From: Streptomyces sp. ICBB 8177
GTDB taxonomy: Bacteria; Actinomycetota; Actinomycetes; Streptomycetales; Streptomycetaceae
NCBI RefSeq assembly: GCF_003144095.1
Contig: NZ_NSKH01000002.1
Coordinates: 6,977-70,976, forward strand
DNA length: 64,000 nucleotides
Direction of reading: 5' to 3'
Part shown: piece after piece, positions 1-9,139 of the stretch
Layout: the number at the start of each line of letters is the position of its first letter
Numbering within the stretch: the first letter of the stretch is position 1
The notes under the pieces: generated by a model
The model's database searches: none
Seen by the model: the letters and a program-made list of their open reading frames with translations, nothing else
Told to the model about the DNA's origin: nothing
Made by a program: the position numbers and the translations under genes

Positions 1-29
1 GTTTTGGTCATGGTTCATGGTTTCATAGT

Positions 30-148
30 GTTTCGGTGGTTATAGCGTTAGGGAAACGCCCGGTTACATTCCGAACCCGGAAGCTAAGCCTTTCAGCGCC
101 GATGGTACTGCAGGGGGGACCCTGTGGGAGAGTAGGACGCCGCCGAAC
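30..148 (+). rRNA. rrf: 5S ribosomal RNA
   Basis: The whole 5S gene is present, about 118 nt. It shows the GTTTCGGTGGT start, the GGGAAACGCCCGGT segment, the CCGAACCCGGAAGCTAAG core and the closing CGCCGCCGAAC that pairs with the 5' end. It lies at the window edge and would be the last gene of an rRNA operon whose 16S and 23S genes are outside. Ends are set by pairing and are good to a few bases. Confidence 0.95.
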
Positions 149-157
149 AATTCTTCA

Positions 158-202
158 GCCGCTGGCCTGTGATGGTGTTCCGTCACAGGCCAGCGGCTTT
201 TT
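158..202 (+). terminator. rRNA operon terminator
   Basis: A perfect 15-bp inverted repeat (arms 158-172 and 183-197) with a 10-nt loop is followed by five T residues. This is a classic intrinsic terminator directly after 5S. Confidence 0.9.
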
Positions 203-302
203 CGCGTTGCACGCGGGCCCCTGCGCACAGAGGCCCGGTGGGCCCCGGTAGGGTCGTGGAGCATCGTTCGGCAGGGACTGAGGGCTACAGGAGGCACCGC
301 GG

Positions 303-911
303 GTGGAGGTCCAGGAAACACGGGTGCAGACGGACCGGGTCCTCACCATCCCCAACATCCTGAGCATGGCGCGGCTCGTCGGCGTGCCGGTGTTCCTGTG
401 GCTGATCCTGCGTCCCGAGTTCGGCGGTCCGCGGAGCGATGGATGGGCGTTGCTGGTGCTGGCGTTCAGCGGTGTCAGTGATTACCTGGACGGCAAGCTC
501 GCCCGCCGCTGGAACCAGATCAGCCGTCTCGGCCGGGTGCTCGACCCGGCCGCCGACCGGCTGTACATCATCTCGACGCTGGTGGGTCTGACCTGGCGGG
601 AGATCCTGCCGTGGTGGCTGACCGGTGCCCTGGTGGCGCGGGAGCTGATGCTCGGCGTGATGGTGCTCGTGCTGCGCAGGCACGGGTACGGGCCGCCGCA
701 GGTGAACTTCCTGGGCAAGGCGGCGACCTTCAATCTCATGTACGCGTTCCCGTTGTTCCTTCTGAGCGTGGGCAGCGGGTGGCTGCACACCACCGCTGCT
801 ATTTTCGGATGGGCGTTCGCCGGATGGGGTACGACGCTCTATTGGTGGGCAGGGATCCTTTACGTGGTCCAGGTCCGCCGACTCGTCAGGGCGGACGCCA
901 CGGTCGACTGA
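303..911 (+). CDS. CDP-alcohol phosphatidyltransferase (cardiolipin/PG-phosphate synthase type)
   Basis: This 202-aa membrane enzyme moves a phosphatidyl group from CDP-diacylglycerol to an alcohol acceptor. The family signature D-G-x2-A-R-x8-G-x3-D-x3-D is complete at residues 63-85, and the rest is mostly hydrophobic helices. GTG 303 follows an AGGAGG site (289-294) at good spacing, and a TAGGGT -10 (249-254) may start transcription. In actinobacteria this position, next to the DUF881 cluster, is held by PgsA2 or the eukaryote-like cardiolipin synthase. Streptomyces uses that enzyme to make cardiolipin from phosphatidylglycerol. I infer cardiolipin synthase; the exact acceptor cannot be read from sequence. 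Confidence 0.85.
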   Translation: MEVQETRVQTDRVLTIPNILSMARLVGVPVFLWLILRPEFGGPRSDGWALLVLAFSGVSDYLDGKLARRWNQISRLGRVLDPAADRLYIISTLVGLTWREILPWWLTGALVARELMLGVMVLVLRRHGYGPPQVNFLGKAATFNLMYAFPLFLLSVGSGWLHTTAAIFGWAFAGWGTTLYWWAGILYVVQVRRLVRADATVD

Positions 912-1059
912 GCCCGAGGCTTCGGCGTACTCCCGAGGCACCGGTGCCCGCGGCGCCCCAAGGCGAGATCGTTGCGCGAGACAGGCGCGAGGTCAGTGGG
1001 TCATCCTGGTGGGGTGAGGTCGGCAAGAACGCCGTCTCTTCGAGGAGGACGCTTCCGAC

Positions 1060-3555
1060 ATGAAGGCCGTCGTGATGGCCGGCGGCGAGGGCACGCGCCT
1101 TCGCCCTATGACCTCGAGCATGCCCAAGCCGCTCCTGCCGGTGGCCAACCGGCCGATCATGGAGCACGTGCTGCGGCTGCTCAAGCGGCACGGTCTCACC
1201 GAGACCGTGGTGACCGTTCAGTTTCTCGCTTCGCTGGTGAAAAACTACTTCGGCGACGGCGAGGAACTGGGGATGGACCTCACCTACGCCCACGAGGAGA
1301 AGCCACTCGGCACCGCGGGGAGTGTCAAGAACGCGGAGGAAGCGCTCAAGGACGACTCGTTCCTGGTCATTTCCGGTGACGCGCTGACCGACTTCGACCT
1401 CACCGATCTCATTCGCTTCCACCGGGAAAAGGGCGCGCTGGTCACCGTCTGCCTGACCCGGGTGCCGAACCCCCTGGAATTCGGCATCACGATCGTGGAC
1501 GAAGAGGGCAAGGTCGAGCGCTTCCTGGAGAAGCCGACCTGGGGCCAGGTCTTCTCGGACACCGTGAACACCGGCATCTACGTGATGGAGCCCGAGGTCT
1601 TCGACTACGTCGAGGCCGACACCTCCGTCGACTGGTCCGGTGACGTCTTCCCGCAGCTGATGAAGGAGGGCAAGCCCGTCTACGGCTACATCGCCGAGGG
1701 CTACTGGGAGGACGTGGGCACGCACGAGAGCTACGTGAAGGCCCAGGCCGACGTGCTCGAAGGCCATGTCGACGTCGACATCGACGGCTTCGAGATCTCG
1801 CCGGGCGTCTGGGTCGCCGAGGGCGCCGAGGTCCACCCCGACTCCGTGCTGCGCGGTCCGCTCTACATCGGTGACTACGCCAAGGTCGAGGCGGGCGCGG
1901 AGGTGCGCGAGCACTCCGTCATCGGTTCCAACGTCGTCGTGAAGTCCGGCGCGTTCCTCCACAAGGCGGTCGTGCACGACAACGTCTACATCGGCCCGCA
2001 GACCAACCTGCGCGGCTGCGTCATCGGCCGCAACACCGACGTCATGCGCGCCGCCCGCGTGGACGACGGCGCGGTCATCGGTGACGAGTGCCTGATCGGC
2101 GAGGAGTCGATCATCGCCGGCAACGTGCGGGTCTACCCCTTCAAGACCATCGAGGCCGGCGCCTTCGTCAACACCTCGGTCATCTGGGAGTCGCGCGGCC
2201 AGGCACAGCTGTTCGGCGCCCGTGGCGTCTCCGGCATCCTGAACGTGGAGATCACTCCGGAGCTGGCCGTCCGCCTGGCCGGCGCGTATGCGACGACCTT
2301 GAAGAAGGGCGCCACGGTCACCACCGCGCGCGACCACTCCCGTGGCGCGCGGGCGCTGAAACGTGCCGTCATCTCCGCGTTGCAGGCCAGCGCCATCGAC
2401 GTGCGCGACCTGGAGAACGTGCCGATGCCGGTGGCCCGCCAGATGACCGCGCGCGGCAGCGCGGGCGGTGTGATGATCAGAACCACGCCGGGTGTCCCGG
2501 ATTCCGTGGACATCATGTTCTTCGACGAGCGCGGTGCCGACCTCTCGCAAGCGGGGCAGCGCAAGCTGGACCGGGTCTTCGCCCGCCAGGAGTACCGCAG
2601 GGCGTTCCCCGGTGAGATCGGCGACCTGACCTTCCCCTCCAGCGTCTTCGACTCCTACGCGGGCGCCCTGCTGCGCACCGTCGACACCACCGGGGTCCGC
2701 GAGTCGGAGCTGAAGGTCGTGGTGGACGCGGCCAACGGCAGCGCCGGCATCGTGCTGCCGACGCTGCTCGGCCGGCTCGGGGTGGAGGCGCTGACGATCA
2801 ACCCCGGCCTGGACGAGGCACGCCCGACCGAGACCGCGGACGAACGGCGCTCCGGTCTGGTGCGGCTCGGGGAGATCGTGGCATCGGCCCGCGCCGCGTT
2901 CGGCGTGCGCTTCGACCCGGTCGGCGAACGCATCTCGCTGGTCGACGAGCGCGGCCGGATCGTGGAGGACGACCGCGCGCTGCTGGTCATGCTGGACCTG
3001 GTCGCCGCCGAGCGGCGCAGCGGCCGGGTGGCGCTGCCGGTGACCACGACGCGTATCGCCGAGCAGGTGGCCGCGTACCACGGCACGCAGGTGGAGTGGA
3101 CGACGACCTCGCCGGACGACCTGACCCGGGTCTGCCGCGCGGAGTCGACCATCTTCGGCGGCGACGGCCGGGGCGGCCTGATCGTGCCGGAGTTCAGCAG
3201 CGTCTTCGACGGCGCGGCGGCCTTCGTGCGGCTGGTCGGCCTGGTGGCCCGTACCCAGCTCACCCTGAGCCAGATCGATGCCCGCATTCCGCGCGCCCAC
3301 GTCCTCAAGCGGGACCTGGCGACGCCGTGGGCGGTCAAGGGCATGGTCATGCGGCGGGTGGTCGAGGCGGCGGGCGACCGGTCGGTCGACACCACCGACG
3401 GCGTCCGCGTGGTGGAGGCGGACGGCCGTTGGGTGATGGTGCTGCCCGACCCGGCCGAGGCGGTCACCCGGCTGTGGGCGGAGGGACCGGACGACGCCTC
3501 CGCGCAGGCCCTGCTGGACGAGTGGTCGCAGGTGGTGGACAGCGCGGGCCGCTGA
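1060..3555 (+). CDS. Sugar nucleotidyltransferase fused to degenerate phosphomutase domain
   Basis: 831 aa, annotated in relatives as mannose-1-phosphate guanylyltransferase. Residues 1-235 form the NTP-transferase fold with GGEGTRL near 8-14, an Asp near 107 (SGDALTD) and FLEKP near 154. Residues 240-380 are hexapeptide left-handed beta-helix repeats. The last 440 residues look like phosphoglucomutase/phosphomannomutase, but the key motifs are gone. Where TASHNP is expected it reads MIRTTPGVP (about 470-478), and the metal loop DxDxD reads FDPVGERI (about 617-624). The C-terminal part is therefore probably not a mutase and may be structural or allosteric. The likely product is GDP-mannose or another NDP-sugar. 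It stands alone, 148 nt after the lipid gene. Confidence 0.85.
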   Translation: MKAVVMAGGEGTRLRPMTSSMPKPLLPVANRPIMEHVLRLLKRHGLTETVVTVQFLASLVKNYFGDGEELGMDLTYAHEEKPLGTAGSVKNAEEALKDDSFLVISGDALTDFDLTDLIRFHREKGALVTVCLTRVPNPLEFGITIVDEEGKVERFLEKPTWGQVFSDTVNTGIYVMEPEVFDYVEADTSVDWSGDVFPQLMKEGKPVYGYIAEGYWEDVGTHESYVKAQADVLEGHVDVDIDGFEISPGVWVAEGAEVHPDSVLRGPLYIGDYAKVEAGAEVREHSVIGSNVVVKSGAFLHKAVVHDNVYIGPQTNLRGCVIGRNTDVMRAARVDDGAVIGDECLIGEESIIAGNVRVYPFKTIEAGAFVNTSVIWESRGQAQLFGARGVSGILNVEITPELAVRLAGAYATTLKKGATVTTARDHSRGARALKRAVISALQASAIDVRDLENVPMPVARQMTARGSAGGVMIRTTPGVPDSVDIMFFDERGADLSQAGQRKLDRVFARQEYRRAFPGEIGDLTFPSSVFDSYAGALLRTVDTTGVRESELKVVVDAANGSAGIVLPTLLGRLGVEALTINPGLDEARPTETADERRSGLVRLGEIVASARAAFGVRFDPVGERISLVDERGRIVEDDRALLVMLDLVAAERRSGRVALPVTTTRIAEQVAAYHGTQVEWTTTSPDDLTRVCRAESTIFGGDGRGGLIVPEFSSVFDGAAAFVRLVGLVARTQLTLSQIDARIPRAHVLKRDLATPWAVKGMVMRRVVEAAGDRSVDTTDGVRVVEADGRWVMVLPDPAEAVTRLWAEGPDDASAQALLDEWSQVVDSAGR

Positions 3556-3629
3556 CCCGGGAGCCAGACCGGCCGGTACGGAACGCGCCCGCGCGACGCG
3601 GCGCGGCACCGTGCCGGCCGGTGCGCGAC

Positions 3630-3664
3630 CGGGCCCGCGTGAACGGCGCGTCACGCGGGGCCCG
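3630..3664 (+). terminator. Probable terminator hairpin
   Basis: Inverted repeat CGGGCCCGCGTGA (3630-3642) with TCACGCGGGGCCCG (3651-3664), 13 pairs with one bulged base and an 8-nt loop. No T run follows, as is usual in this genome. Confidence 0.5.
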
Positions 3665-3702
3665 TTCGAGATGTGGCCGCTCCACGTGCGACGATGTGCG
3701 GC

Positions 3703-4623
3703 ATGCCGCAGCAGCCCCGGGACCGTTCCGTCGCGACGCCACCGCGCCGTGACGCCTCGATGTCGCTGCTGACCAACATCATGGAGCACAGCCTCGACGA
3801 CGGGTACGCCGAGGCGACCGCCCGCCGGGGCGAGACCGGGCGCTCGCGTCTGCCGCGTACGGCGAAGGCCAGGGCGGGGTTCGCGCTCGGCCTGGTCCTC
3901 GTCGCCCTCGTCGTGACCCTGGGCGCGGCGCAGGCGCAGTTCTCCGCGCCGACGCTGGCCAAGGAACGCCAGGAGCTGATCGACCGCATCAACGCGGAGA
4001 CCAAGGGCGCCGACCAGACGCAGCACGACGTCAACACGCTGCGCCGGCAGGTCGAGGCGCAGCAGCGGAAGGCGTTGCCGAAGGGCGACGTGGCGCAGGC
4101 GGACCTCGTGGCGCTGCTCGCCGGGGCGACTGCGGTCACCGGGCCGGGGGTGGAACTCGTCGTCGACGACGCCCCGCAGGCGACCGCGGGCACCGGCGCC
4201 AACCCCCGGCAGAACGATGACTTCTCCGACACCGGCCGGGTGCGGGACCGGGACATGCAGCGCATCGTCAACGGGTTGTGGTCGGCCGGCGCGGAGGCGA
4301 TCTCGGTCAACGGGCAGCGCCTGACCCAACTGTCGGCGATCCGGGACGCCGGCCAGGCGATACTGGTCAACGACCGGCCGCTGGTTCCTCCGTACACCGT
4401 GCTGGCGATCGGCGACGGCAAGCAGTTGCAGTCGTCGTTCGAGAACAGCGCGGGTGGGGTGTACCTCCAAGTGCTCAAGGACAACTACGGGGTCCGCGCG
4501 ACCATTTCGGCGCGAAGCGGACTGCGGCTGCCCGCGGCGGCGAGTCTCGCGCTGCGGGAGGCTGTGCCGGCCCCCAGTGGTTCCGCGCCGGACGCGGCAC
4601 AGACAAGGAAGGGCAACAAGTGA
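3703..4623 (+). CDS. DUF881 family membrane-anchored protein
   Basis: 306 aa from ATG 3703; an in-frame ATG at 3694 (MCGMPQQ) is an equal option and ATG 3760 is possible, since no clear ribosome site picks one. It has a basic cytoplasmic stretch, one membrane helix (GLVLVALVVTLGAAQA), a coiled-coil-like segment, then the DUF881 fold with TGPGVELVVDD and SAGAEAISVNGQRL. It is the first of a DUF881-sbp-DUF881 trio. Related proteins (Bacillus YlxW/YlxX) sit near cell-division genes, but no biochemical function is known to me. Its stop overlaps the next start. Confidence 0.85.
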   Translation: MPQQPRDRSVATPPRRDASMSLLTNIMEHSLDDGYAEATARRGETGRSRLPRTAKARAGFALGLVLVALVVTLGAAQAQFSAPTLAKERQELIDRINAETKGADQTQHDVNTLRRQVEAQQRKALPKGDVAQADLVALLAGATAVTGPGVELVVDDAPQATAGTGANPRQNDDFSDTGRVRDRDMQRIVNGLWSAGAEAISVNGQRLTQLSAIRDAGQAILVNDRPLVPPYTVLAIGDGKQLQSSFENSAGGVYLQVLKDNYGVRATISARSGLRLPAAASLALREAVPAPSGSAPDAAQTRKGNK

Positions 4624-4952
4624 TCGCCGTACTGGGCCTCGTCGTCGGGGTGGTGGCCGGGCTCGTGCTCCGGCCGGTCGTGCCGTCGGCGGTCGAGCCC
4701 TATCTGCCGATCGCCGTGGTCGCGGCGCTGGACGCCGTGTTCGGCGGCATCCGCGCCATGCTCGACGGCATCTTCGACGACAAGGTCTTCGTCGTCTCCT
4801 TCCTGTCGAACGTGGTCGTCGCCGCGCTGATCGTCTTCCTCGGTGACAAGCTCGGCGTCGGCGCCCAGTTGTCCACCGGCGTCGTGGTGGTGCTCGGCAT
4901 CCGCATCTTCTCCAACGCGGCCGCCATCCGGCGCCACGTGTTCCGGGCGTGA
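4620..4952 (+). CDS. sbp: Small basic protein, DUF1290
   Basis: 110 aa with three or four hydrophobic helices and a conserved core LPIAVVAALDAVFGGIRA. GTG 4620 overlaps the upstream TGA by GTGA and follows an AAGGAAGGG ribosome site inside the previous gene. The family is named for Bacillus Sbp, encoded between DUF881 proteins near ftsA/ftsZ. The three genes are translationally coupled here, so a membrane complex with the flanking DUF881 proteins is a reasonable inference. The function is unknown. Confidence 0.88.
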   Translation: MIAVLGLVVGVVAGLVLRPVVPSAVEPYLPIAVVAALDAVFGGIRAMLDGIFDDKVFVVSFLSNVVVAALIVFLGDKLGVGAQLSTGVVVVLGIRIFSNAAAIRRHVFRA

Positions 4953-4959
4953 GGACGGC

Positions 4960-5847
4960 ATGAGCGACGAGGAGACCCCGCGCGAGGGCGAGGACCTGCC
5001 GCCCCGCCGGCCGCTGCCCCCGGAAGAGCGCGGAGCGGCCGGGAGCGACGGCAACGCGACCGGGCGGAACCCGGACGCCGGGCGGACCGACGAGGCGCCG
5101 GCGGACGCCCGAGGTGACGACGCGGACCACGCGACCGGGCGTCAGCGGCTCGCCCGCAGCTTGTGGCCGCCGCGCCTGACCCGCGCCCAACTCATCGTCG
5201 CGCTACTGCTGTTCGCGCTCGGTCTCGGCCTGGCCATCCAGGTGCGCACCACGAGTGACAACGGAGTACTGCGCGGCGCCCGACAGGAGGACCTCGTCCG
5301 CATCCTGTCGGAACTGGACGCCAGGACTCAGCGTCTCCAGGACGAGAAGCGCGATCTGGACAACCAGCGCACCGAACTGCGGACCAGCTCCGACCAGGCC
5401 GCGGAGGCACGCCAACAGACCGAGCGGAAGTCCCAGGAACTGGGCGTGCTGGCCGGTACGGTGGCGGCGCGGGGCCCCGGGATCACGCTCACGATCCGCG
5501 GCGGCACCGTCGCCTCGGACGACCTCCTCGACACGCTGGAGGAGCTGCGGGCCGCCGGTGCCGAGGCGATCCAGATCAACGACGTGCGGGCGGTGGCCTC
5601 CACGTACTTCACCGACGCGAGCGGCGGTGGGGTGCAGGTCGACGGGCACAAGGTCTCGCAACCGTACGTCTTCAAGGTCATCGGCAACCCGCCGGACCTG
5701 GAACCGGCGTTGAACATCCCCGGGGGTGTGGTGCAGACCATGCAGAAGGAGCAGGCCACGGTATCCGTCGTAGCGTCGCAGAAGATCGTCGTGGACGCCT
5801 TGCGATCCGCGAAACAGCCTGACTACGCTCGGTCGTCGGGCCAGTGA
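4960..5847 (+). CDS. DUF881 family membrane-anchored protein (second copy)
   Basis: 295 aa. It has a long acidic, disordered N-terminus (residues 1-70), one membrane helix (AQLIVALLLFALGLGLAIQV), a coiled coil (about 105-150) and a DUF881 domain ([26 protein letters not shown]). It begins 7 nt after sbp and completes the trio. It is a paralogue of the protein at 3703-4623. In mycobacteria the next gene would be gcvH; here the next is the FHA gene. Confidence 0.88.
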   Translation: MSDEETPREGEDLPPRRPLPPEERGAAGSDGNATGRNPDAGRTDEAPADARGDDADHATGRQRLARSLWPPRLTRAQLIVALLLFALGLGLAIQVRTTSDNGVLRGARQEDLVRILSELDARTQRLQDEKRDLDNQRTELRTSSDQAAEARQQTERKSQELGVLAGTVAARGPGITLTIRGGTVASDDLLDTLEELRAAGAEAIQINDVRAVASTYFTDASGGGVQVDGHKVSQPYVFKVIGNPPDLEPALNIPGGVVQTMQKEQATVSVVASQKIVVDALRSAKQPDYARSSGQ

Positions 5848-6037
5848 GGCGGGAGAGCATGGAGTGGACCGGGAACGGGGATGACCGTGCGGGGGGTCGG
5901 CGCACCGAAGGGGCGGTGCGTGGTGGAAACTCTGTAGTGACCTGGTTCGTTGTCCGTATGACCGGCGCGGCCGGTCTGTGTTGCGAGGGTTCGTCCTGCC
6001 CCACGGGCGGGTCTGTTTCTTTCAAGGGGAATCGCCC

Positions 6038-6835
6038 GTGAAGTTGTTTGGAAGGTTGTTCGGCAAGAGCGCGCGGCAGCAGGCGGGGGAGCCGGCTACG
6101 GCGCGTCACCGGTTGCCGCGTGAGGGAGAGGGGACGGACGAGGGGCGTCCGCTCTTCCGGGACGAGGCCGTTGCTCCGGGCGGTGACTTTCACGGCGGTC
6201 CCGGCGTGGCGCCCGTTGACCCCGCCTCGGCGGGCCGCATAGGTTTCCAGGACCCGTCGACGGCGGCGGGCGGGCCCGGGCGGGAGGCGCAGTCCATGGC
6301 GGACTTGCCGGTGTGCAGCAGGTGTGGCCACCAGAACGCGCAGGCCAGCCGTTTCTGCTCGCACTGCGGCGCGCCGCTGCGAGGTGGCGTGCAGCCCGAG
6401 CGGGCCTCGGAGACCACCTCCACGATCTCCATCTCGGGCCTCGAGGCGTACGACTCGGAGGCCACCGGGCAGACGGCGATGCCCTCGCTGTCCCCGGAGG
6501 CGCAGGCCGCGGTGGACGCGCTGCCGTTCGGCTCGGCCCTGCTGGTCGTCCGCCGCGGTCCCAACTCCGGAAGCCGCTTCCTGCTCGACTCCGAGCTGAC
6601 CACCGCCGGCCGTCACCCGCAGAGCGACATCTTCCTCGATGACGTGACGGTCTCCCGGCGGCACGTGGAATTCCGGCGCACCCCCGAGGGAGGCTTCTCC
6701 GTCGCCGACGTCGGCAGCCTCAACGGCACGTACGTCAACCGTGAGCGCATCGACTCGGTGGCCCTGGCCAGCGGCGACGAGGTGCAGATCGGCAAGTACC
6801 GGCTGGTCTTCTACACCAACCAGCGGGGCCTCTGA
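6038..6835 (+). CDS. garA: GarA/OdhI-like FHA protein with zinc ribbon
   Basis: 265 aa from GTG 6038, which follows an AAGGGGA ribosome site; an in-frame ATG at 6296 would give a short GarA-size form. The N-terminus is basic and disordered. A zinc ribbon follows (Cys93, Cys96, Cys107, Cys110), then the ETTST phosphorylation motif at 125-129, then an FHA domain (about 165-255) with GRHPQSDI, VSRRHVEF and SLNGTYVN. In mycobacteria and corynebacteria, Ser/Thr kinases phosphorylate the ETTS threonines. The FHA domain then binds its own tail, which releases 2-oxoglutarate dehydrogenase and glutamate enzymes. The motif predicts the same switch here. The ribbon is an addition over GarA. Confidence 0.88.
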   Translation: MKLFGRLFGKSARQQAGEPATARHRLPREGEGTDEGRPLFRDEAVAPGGDFHGGPGVAPVDPASAGRIGFQDPSTAAGGPGREAQSMADLPVCSRCGHQNAQASRFCSHCGAPLRGGVQPERASETTSTISISGLEAYDSEATGQTAMPSLSPEAQAAVDALPFGSALLVVRRGPNSGSRFLLDSELTTAGRHPQSDIFLDDVTVSRRHVEFRRTPEGGFSVADVGSLNGTYVNRERIDSVALASGDEVQIGKYRLVFYTNQRGL

Positions 6836-6865
6836 CCGCGTCGGGGCCCCCGCGAGGGAAGGTTC

Positions 6866-7600
6866 ATGCTTCGCACACCGTCTGGCGGCGCCGCTCCCGG
6901 CGCCGCCGCCGCGGAGGGGCGGCTGATGAGCATCGGGGCGGTGCTCGGCCTGTTGCGTGACGAGTTCCCCGAGGTCACGATCTCCAAGATCCGCTTCCTC
7001 GAGGCCGAGGGCCTGGTGGAGCCGCAGCGCACTCCTTCCGGATACCGGAAGTTCACCCTGCGGGACGTGGAACGGCTCGCCCAGGTGCTGCGGATGCAGC
7101 GGGACCACTATCTGCCGCTGAAGGTCATCCGCGAGCACCTGGACGCCCTCGACGCGGGTGAACAGGTCGCACTGCCCGCCCAGGCCGCGCCCGCCGAGCC
7201 GAGGGACGCCGCGGCGCCCCAGCCCGGCCCGCCGGTGCGCGTGGACCGCGCGGAACTGCTGGCCCGCACCGGGGCCGACGAGCGCGAGCTGGCCCAGTGG
7301 GAGTCGTACGGCCTGATCGAGGCGGACCCCGAGGGCGGTTATGACGCCGAGACGGTGAACATCGCCAAGCTCGTCCGCGACCTCGGCGCGTTCGGTCTCG
7401 AGGCGCGGCACCTGCGGGCCGTGAAGGCCGCCGCCGACCGGGACGCGGGGCTGGTCGAACAGGTCGTGGCCCCGCTGCGGCGCCACCGCAACCCGCAGAC
7501 CAGGGCACATGCCGAGGCGACCGCCCGGGAGCTGGCCGCGCTGACGGTGCGGTTGCACGCCGCCCTGGTGCACTCGGCGCTCGGCCTGAGGCAGGCCTGA
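6866..7600 (+). CDS. MerR family regulator (Rv1828 type)
   Basis: 244 aa. The winged MerR DNA-binding domain (about 22-90) reads ISKIRFLEAEGLVEPQRTPS then YRKFTLRDVERL. The C-terminal half has a second MerR-like segment (RTGADERELAQWESYGLIEA) and helical dimer regions. ATG 6866 follows GAGGGAAGG. It starts 30 nt after the FHA gene and is probably co-transcribed with it. The mycobacterial counterpart lies between garA and the bifunctional nuclease, as here. It has no metal-binding cysteines, so its ligand is unknown. Confidence 0.85.
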   Translation: MLRTPSGGAAPGAAAAEGRLMSIGAVLGLLRDEFPEVTISKIRFLEAEGLVEPQRTPSGYRKFTLRDVERLAQVLRMQRDHYLPLKVIREHLDALDAGEQVALPAQAAPAEPRDAAAPQPGPPVRVDRAELLARTGADERELAQWESYGLIEADPEGGYDAETVNIAKLVRDLGAFGLEARHLRAVKAAADRDAGLVEQVVAPLRRHRNPQTRAHAEATARELAALTVRLHAALVHSALGLRQA

Positions 7601-7701
7601 GCGCCCGCACGGGACCCACAGGGGGCTGTCCGGGGCCGGCGGAGGGGTCGTGGTGTCCGGTGGACGGAATGCCCGACTACCCAAAGTCTCCGGTAACGGC
7701 C

Positions 7702-7715
7702 TAGGGTTGCTGGTG
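7702..7715 (+). promoter_or_regulatory. -10 box for leaderless nuclease gene
   Basis: TAGGGT at 7702-7707 ends 7 nt before GTG 7715, and there is no ribosome site. This predicts transcription starting on the start codon itself. I see no good -35. Confidence 0.45.
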
Positions 7716-8188
7716 TGAATGAGCTCGACGTCGTGGGTGTCCGGGTGGAAATGCCCTCCAACCAGCCGATCGTGCTTCTGCGTGAAGTGGGAGGCGACCG
7801 GTACCTCCCGATCTGGATCGGGCCGGGGGAGGCGACCGCGATCGCCTTCGCCCAGCAGGGCATGACTCCCGCGCGCCCGCTGACCCATGACCTCTTCAAG
7901 GACGTCCTGGAGGCGGTCGGCCAGCAGCTGACCGAGGTGCGCATCACCGACCTGCGCGAGGGCGTCTTCTACGCGGAGCTGGTCTTCGCCAGCGGCGTCG
8001 AGGTCAGCGCCCGTCCCTCGGACGCCATAGCGCTGGCGTTGCGCACCGGGACGCCCATCTTCGGCAGCGAGGGCGTGCTCGACGACGCGGGGATCGCCAT
8101 CCCCGACGAGCAGGAGGACGAGGTGGAGAAGTTCCGCGAGTTCCTCGACCAGATCTCGCCCGAGGACTTCGGCACCAGCAACCAGTAG
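7715..8188 (+). CDS. Bifunctional nuclease family protein (DUF151/BFN)
   Basis: 157 aa, full length for the family. It carries the conserved LPIWIGPGEATAIAF, RPLTHDLF, and ARPSDAIALALRTGTPIF segments, then the acidic tail. Plant BFN members degrade RNA and single-stranded DNA; the role in bacteria is not settled. GTG 7715 appears to be leaderless. It lies between two MerR genes, as in mycobacteria (Rv1828-Rv1829-Rv1830). Confidence 0.88.
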   Translation: MNELDVVGVRVEMPSNQPIVLLREVGGDRYLPIWIGPGEATAIAFAQQGMTPARPLTHDLFKDVLEAVGQQLTEVRITDLREGVFYAELVFASGVEVSARPSDAIALALRTGTPIFGSEGVLDDAGIAIPDEQEDEVEKFREFLDQISPEDFGTSNQ

Positions 8189-8308
8189 GCACCCCTGCGG
8201 GGTGGCCCGCGGCGGCAGGTGACGCGAAAGGCCAGCTATTCCCTCTGTCGGGTCACGGGAAACCACCCTGCGGGTGGAAATCACCCGGCGTGCCGAGTGT
8301 GGCGATCG

Positions 8309-8337
8309 TTGACGCACTCCGAGTGACTGCCTACCGT
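8309..8337 (+). promoter_or_regulatory. HrdB-type promoter for second MerR gene
   Basis: TTGACG (8309-8314), a 17-nt spacer, then TACCGT (8332-8337). This is a near-consensus vegetative promoter, giving a 5' leader of about 97 nt. A small CCACCC-tgc-GGGTGG hairpin (8263-8277) lies just upstream. Confidence 0.6.
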
Positions 8338-8440
8338 CGAGTGGGAGAGTCCTGAACGGGTCACGCTCTGTCGCACCGGACACCGGTGGCGGACGGGGCG
8401 GCACGCGTGTGTTCCAGGACGCGAAGGGACGGAGGTCGGC

Positions 8441-9046
8441 GTGAGAAGCACCGGCGACGGTACGGCCGTGGGCGAGGGGTTCCCGGCCCGCGGGGCGCTG
8501 GCCCGCACTTCTCACCAGGTCGCGGACGACGGCGCCGACGCGCCGGCTCCCGACCTCGTCGGCTATCGCGGCCCCACGGCCTGCGCCGCGGCCGGCATCA
8601 CCTACCGCCAGCTGGACTACTGGGCCCGCACCGGCCTGGTCGAGCCCAGCGTCCGCCCGGCCTACGGATCGGGCACCCAGCGGCTCTACAGTTTCCGCGA
8701 CGTCGTCGTCCTCAAGATCGTCAAGCGGCTCCTGGACACCGGGGTCGCCTTGCAGAACATTCGCACGGCCGTACGCCACCTGAGCACCTCGGAGGCGGAG
8801 GACGTGGCGCGCATGACGCTGATGTGCGACGGGGCGACGGTGTACGAGTGCACCTCGCCGGACGAGGTCGTGCGGCTCCTCCAGGGCGGTCAGGGTGTGT
8901 TCGGCATCGCGGTCGGTGTGGTCTGGCGCGACGTCGAGGCGGACCTGGCGCAACTGCACGGCGAGCGGGTCGACACCGGCGAGACCCTGATCGGCCACAA
9001 CCCGGCCGACGAACTGGCGAGGCGCCGGGGCAACCGCGCGGTCTGA
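8441..9046 (+). CDS. MerR family regulator (Rv1830 type)
   Basis: 201 aa. After a 40-residue disordered start, the MerR helix-turn-helix occupies about 45-110 (TYRQLDYWARTGLVEPS, then TQRLYSFRDVVVLKIVKRLLD). A helical C-terminal part follows with a conserved GVFGIAVGVVWRDVEADL. GTG 8441 has a GGAGG site 6 nt upstream. It has its own promoter and terminator, so it is separately expressed. The family member in mycobacteria is often proposed to affect growth or division genes; the targets here are unknown. Confidence 0.85.
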   Translation: MRSTGDGTAVGEGFPARGALARTSHQVADDGADAPAPDLVGYRGPTACAAAGITYRQLDYWARTGLVEPSVRPAYGSGTQRLYSFRDVVVLKIVKRLLDTGVALQNIRTAVRHLSTSEAEDVARMTLMCDGATVYECTSPDEVVRLLQGGQGVFGIAVGVVWRDVEADLAQLHGERVDTGETLIGHNPADELARRRGNRAV

Positions 9047-9087
9047 CCCCGCCAACCCGACCTGACCCGCACCCGCTGCCCCGACTC

Positions 9088-9108
9088 GGCCGCCCCGCCG
9101 GGGCGGCC
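9088..9108 (+). terminator. Terminator hairpin after MerR gene
   Basis: A perfect 9-bp GC-rich inverted repeat (9088-9096 / 9100-9108) with a 3-nt loop, followed by GTTGT. Confidence 0.6.
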
Positions 9109-9139
9109 GTTGTCAGACCCATGGGGCAGCATCGGTGCC

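Noticed and set aside
886..5190. Very long minus-strand frame (1434 codons) opposite the nucleotidyltransferase and DUF881 genes
   Set aside because: It is the antisense shadow of well-supported plus-strand genes; high-GC codon bias keeps that frame open. The product is Arg/Gly/Asp low-complexity.
5678..9055. 1125-codon minus-strand frame
   Set aside because: Antisense of the FHA, MerR and nuclease genes, with no domain and the wrong codon-position bias.
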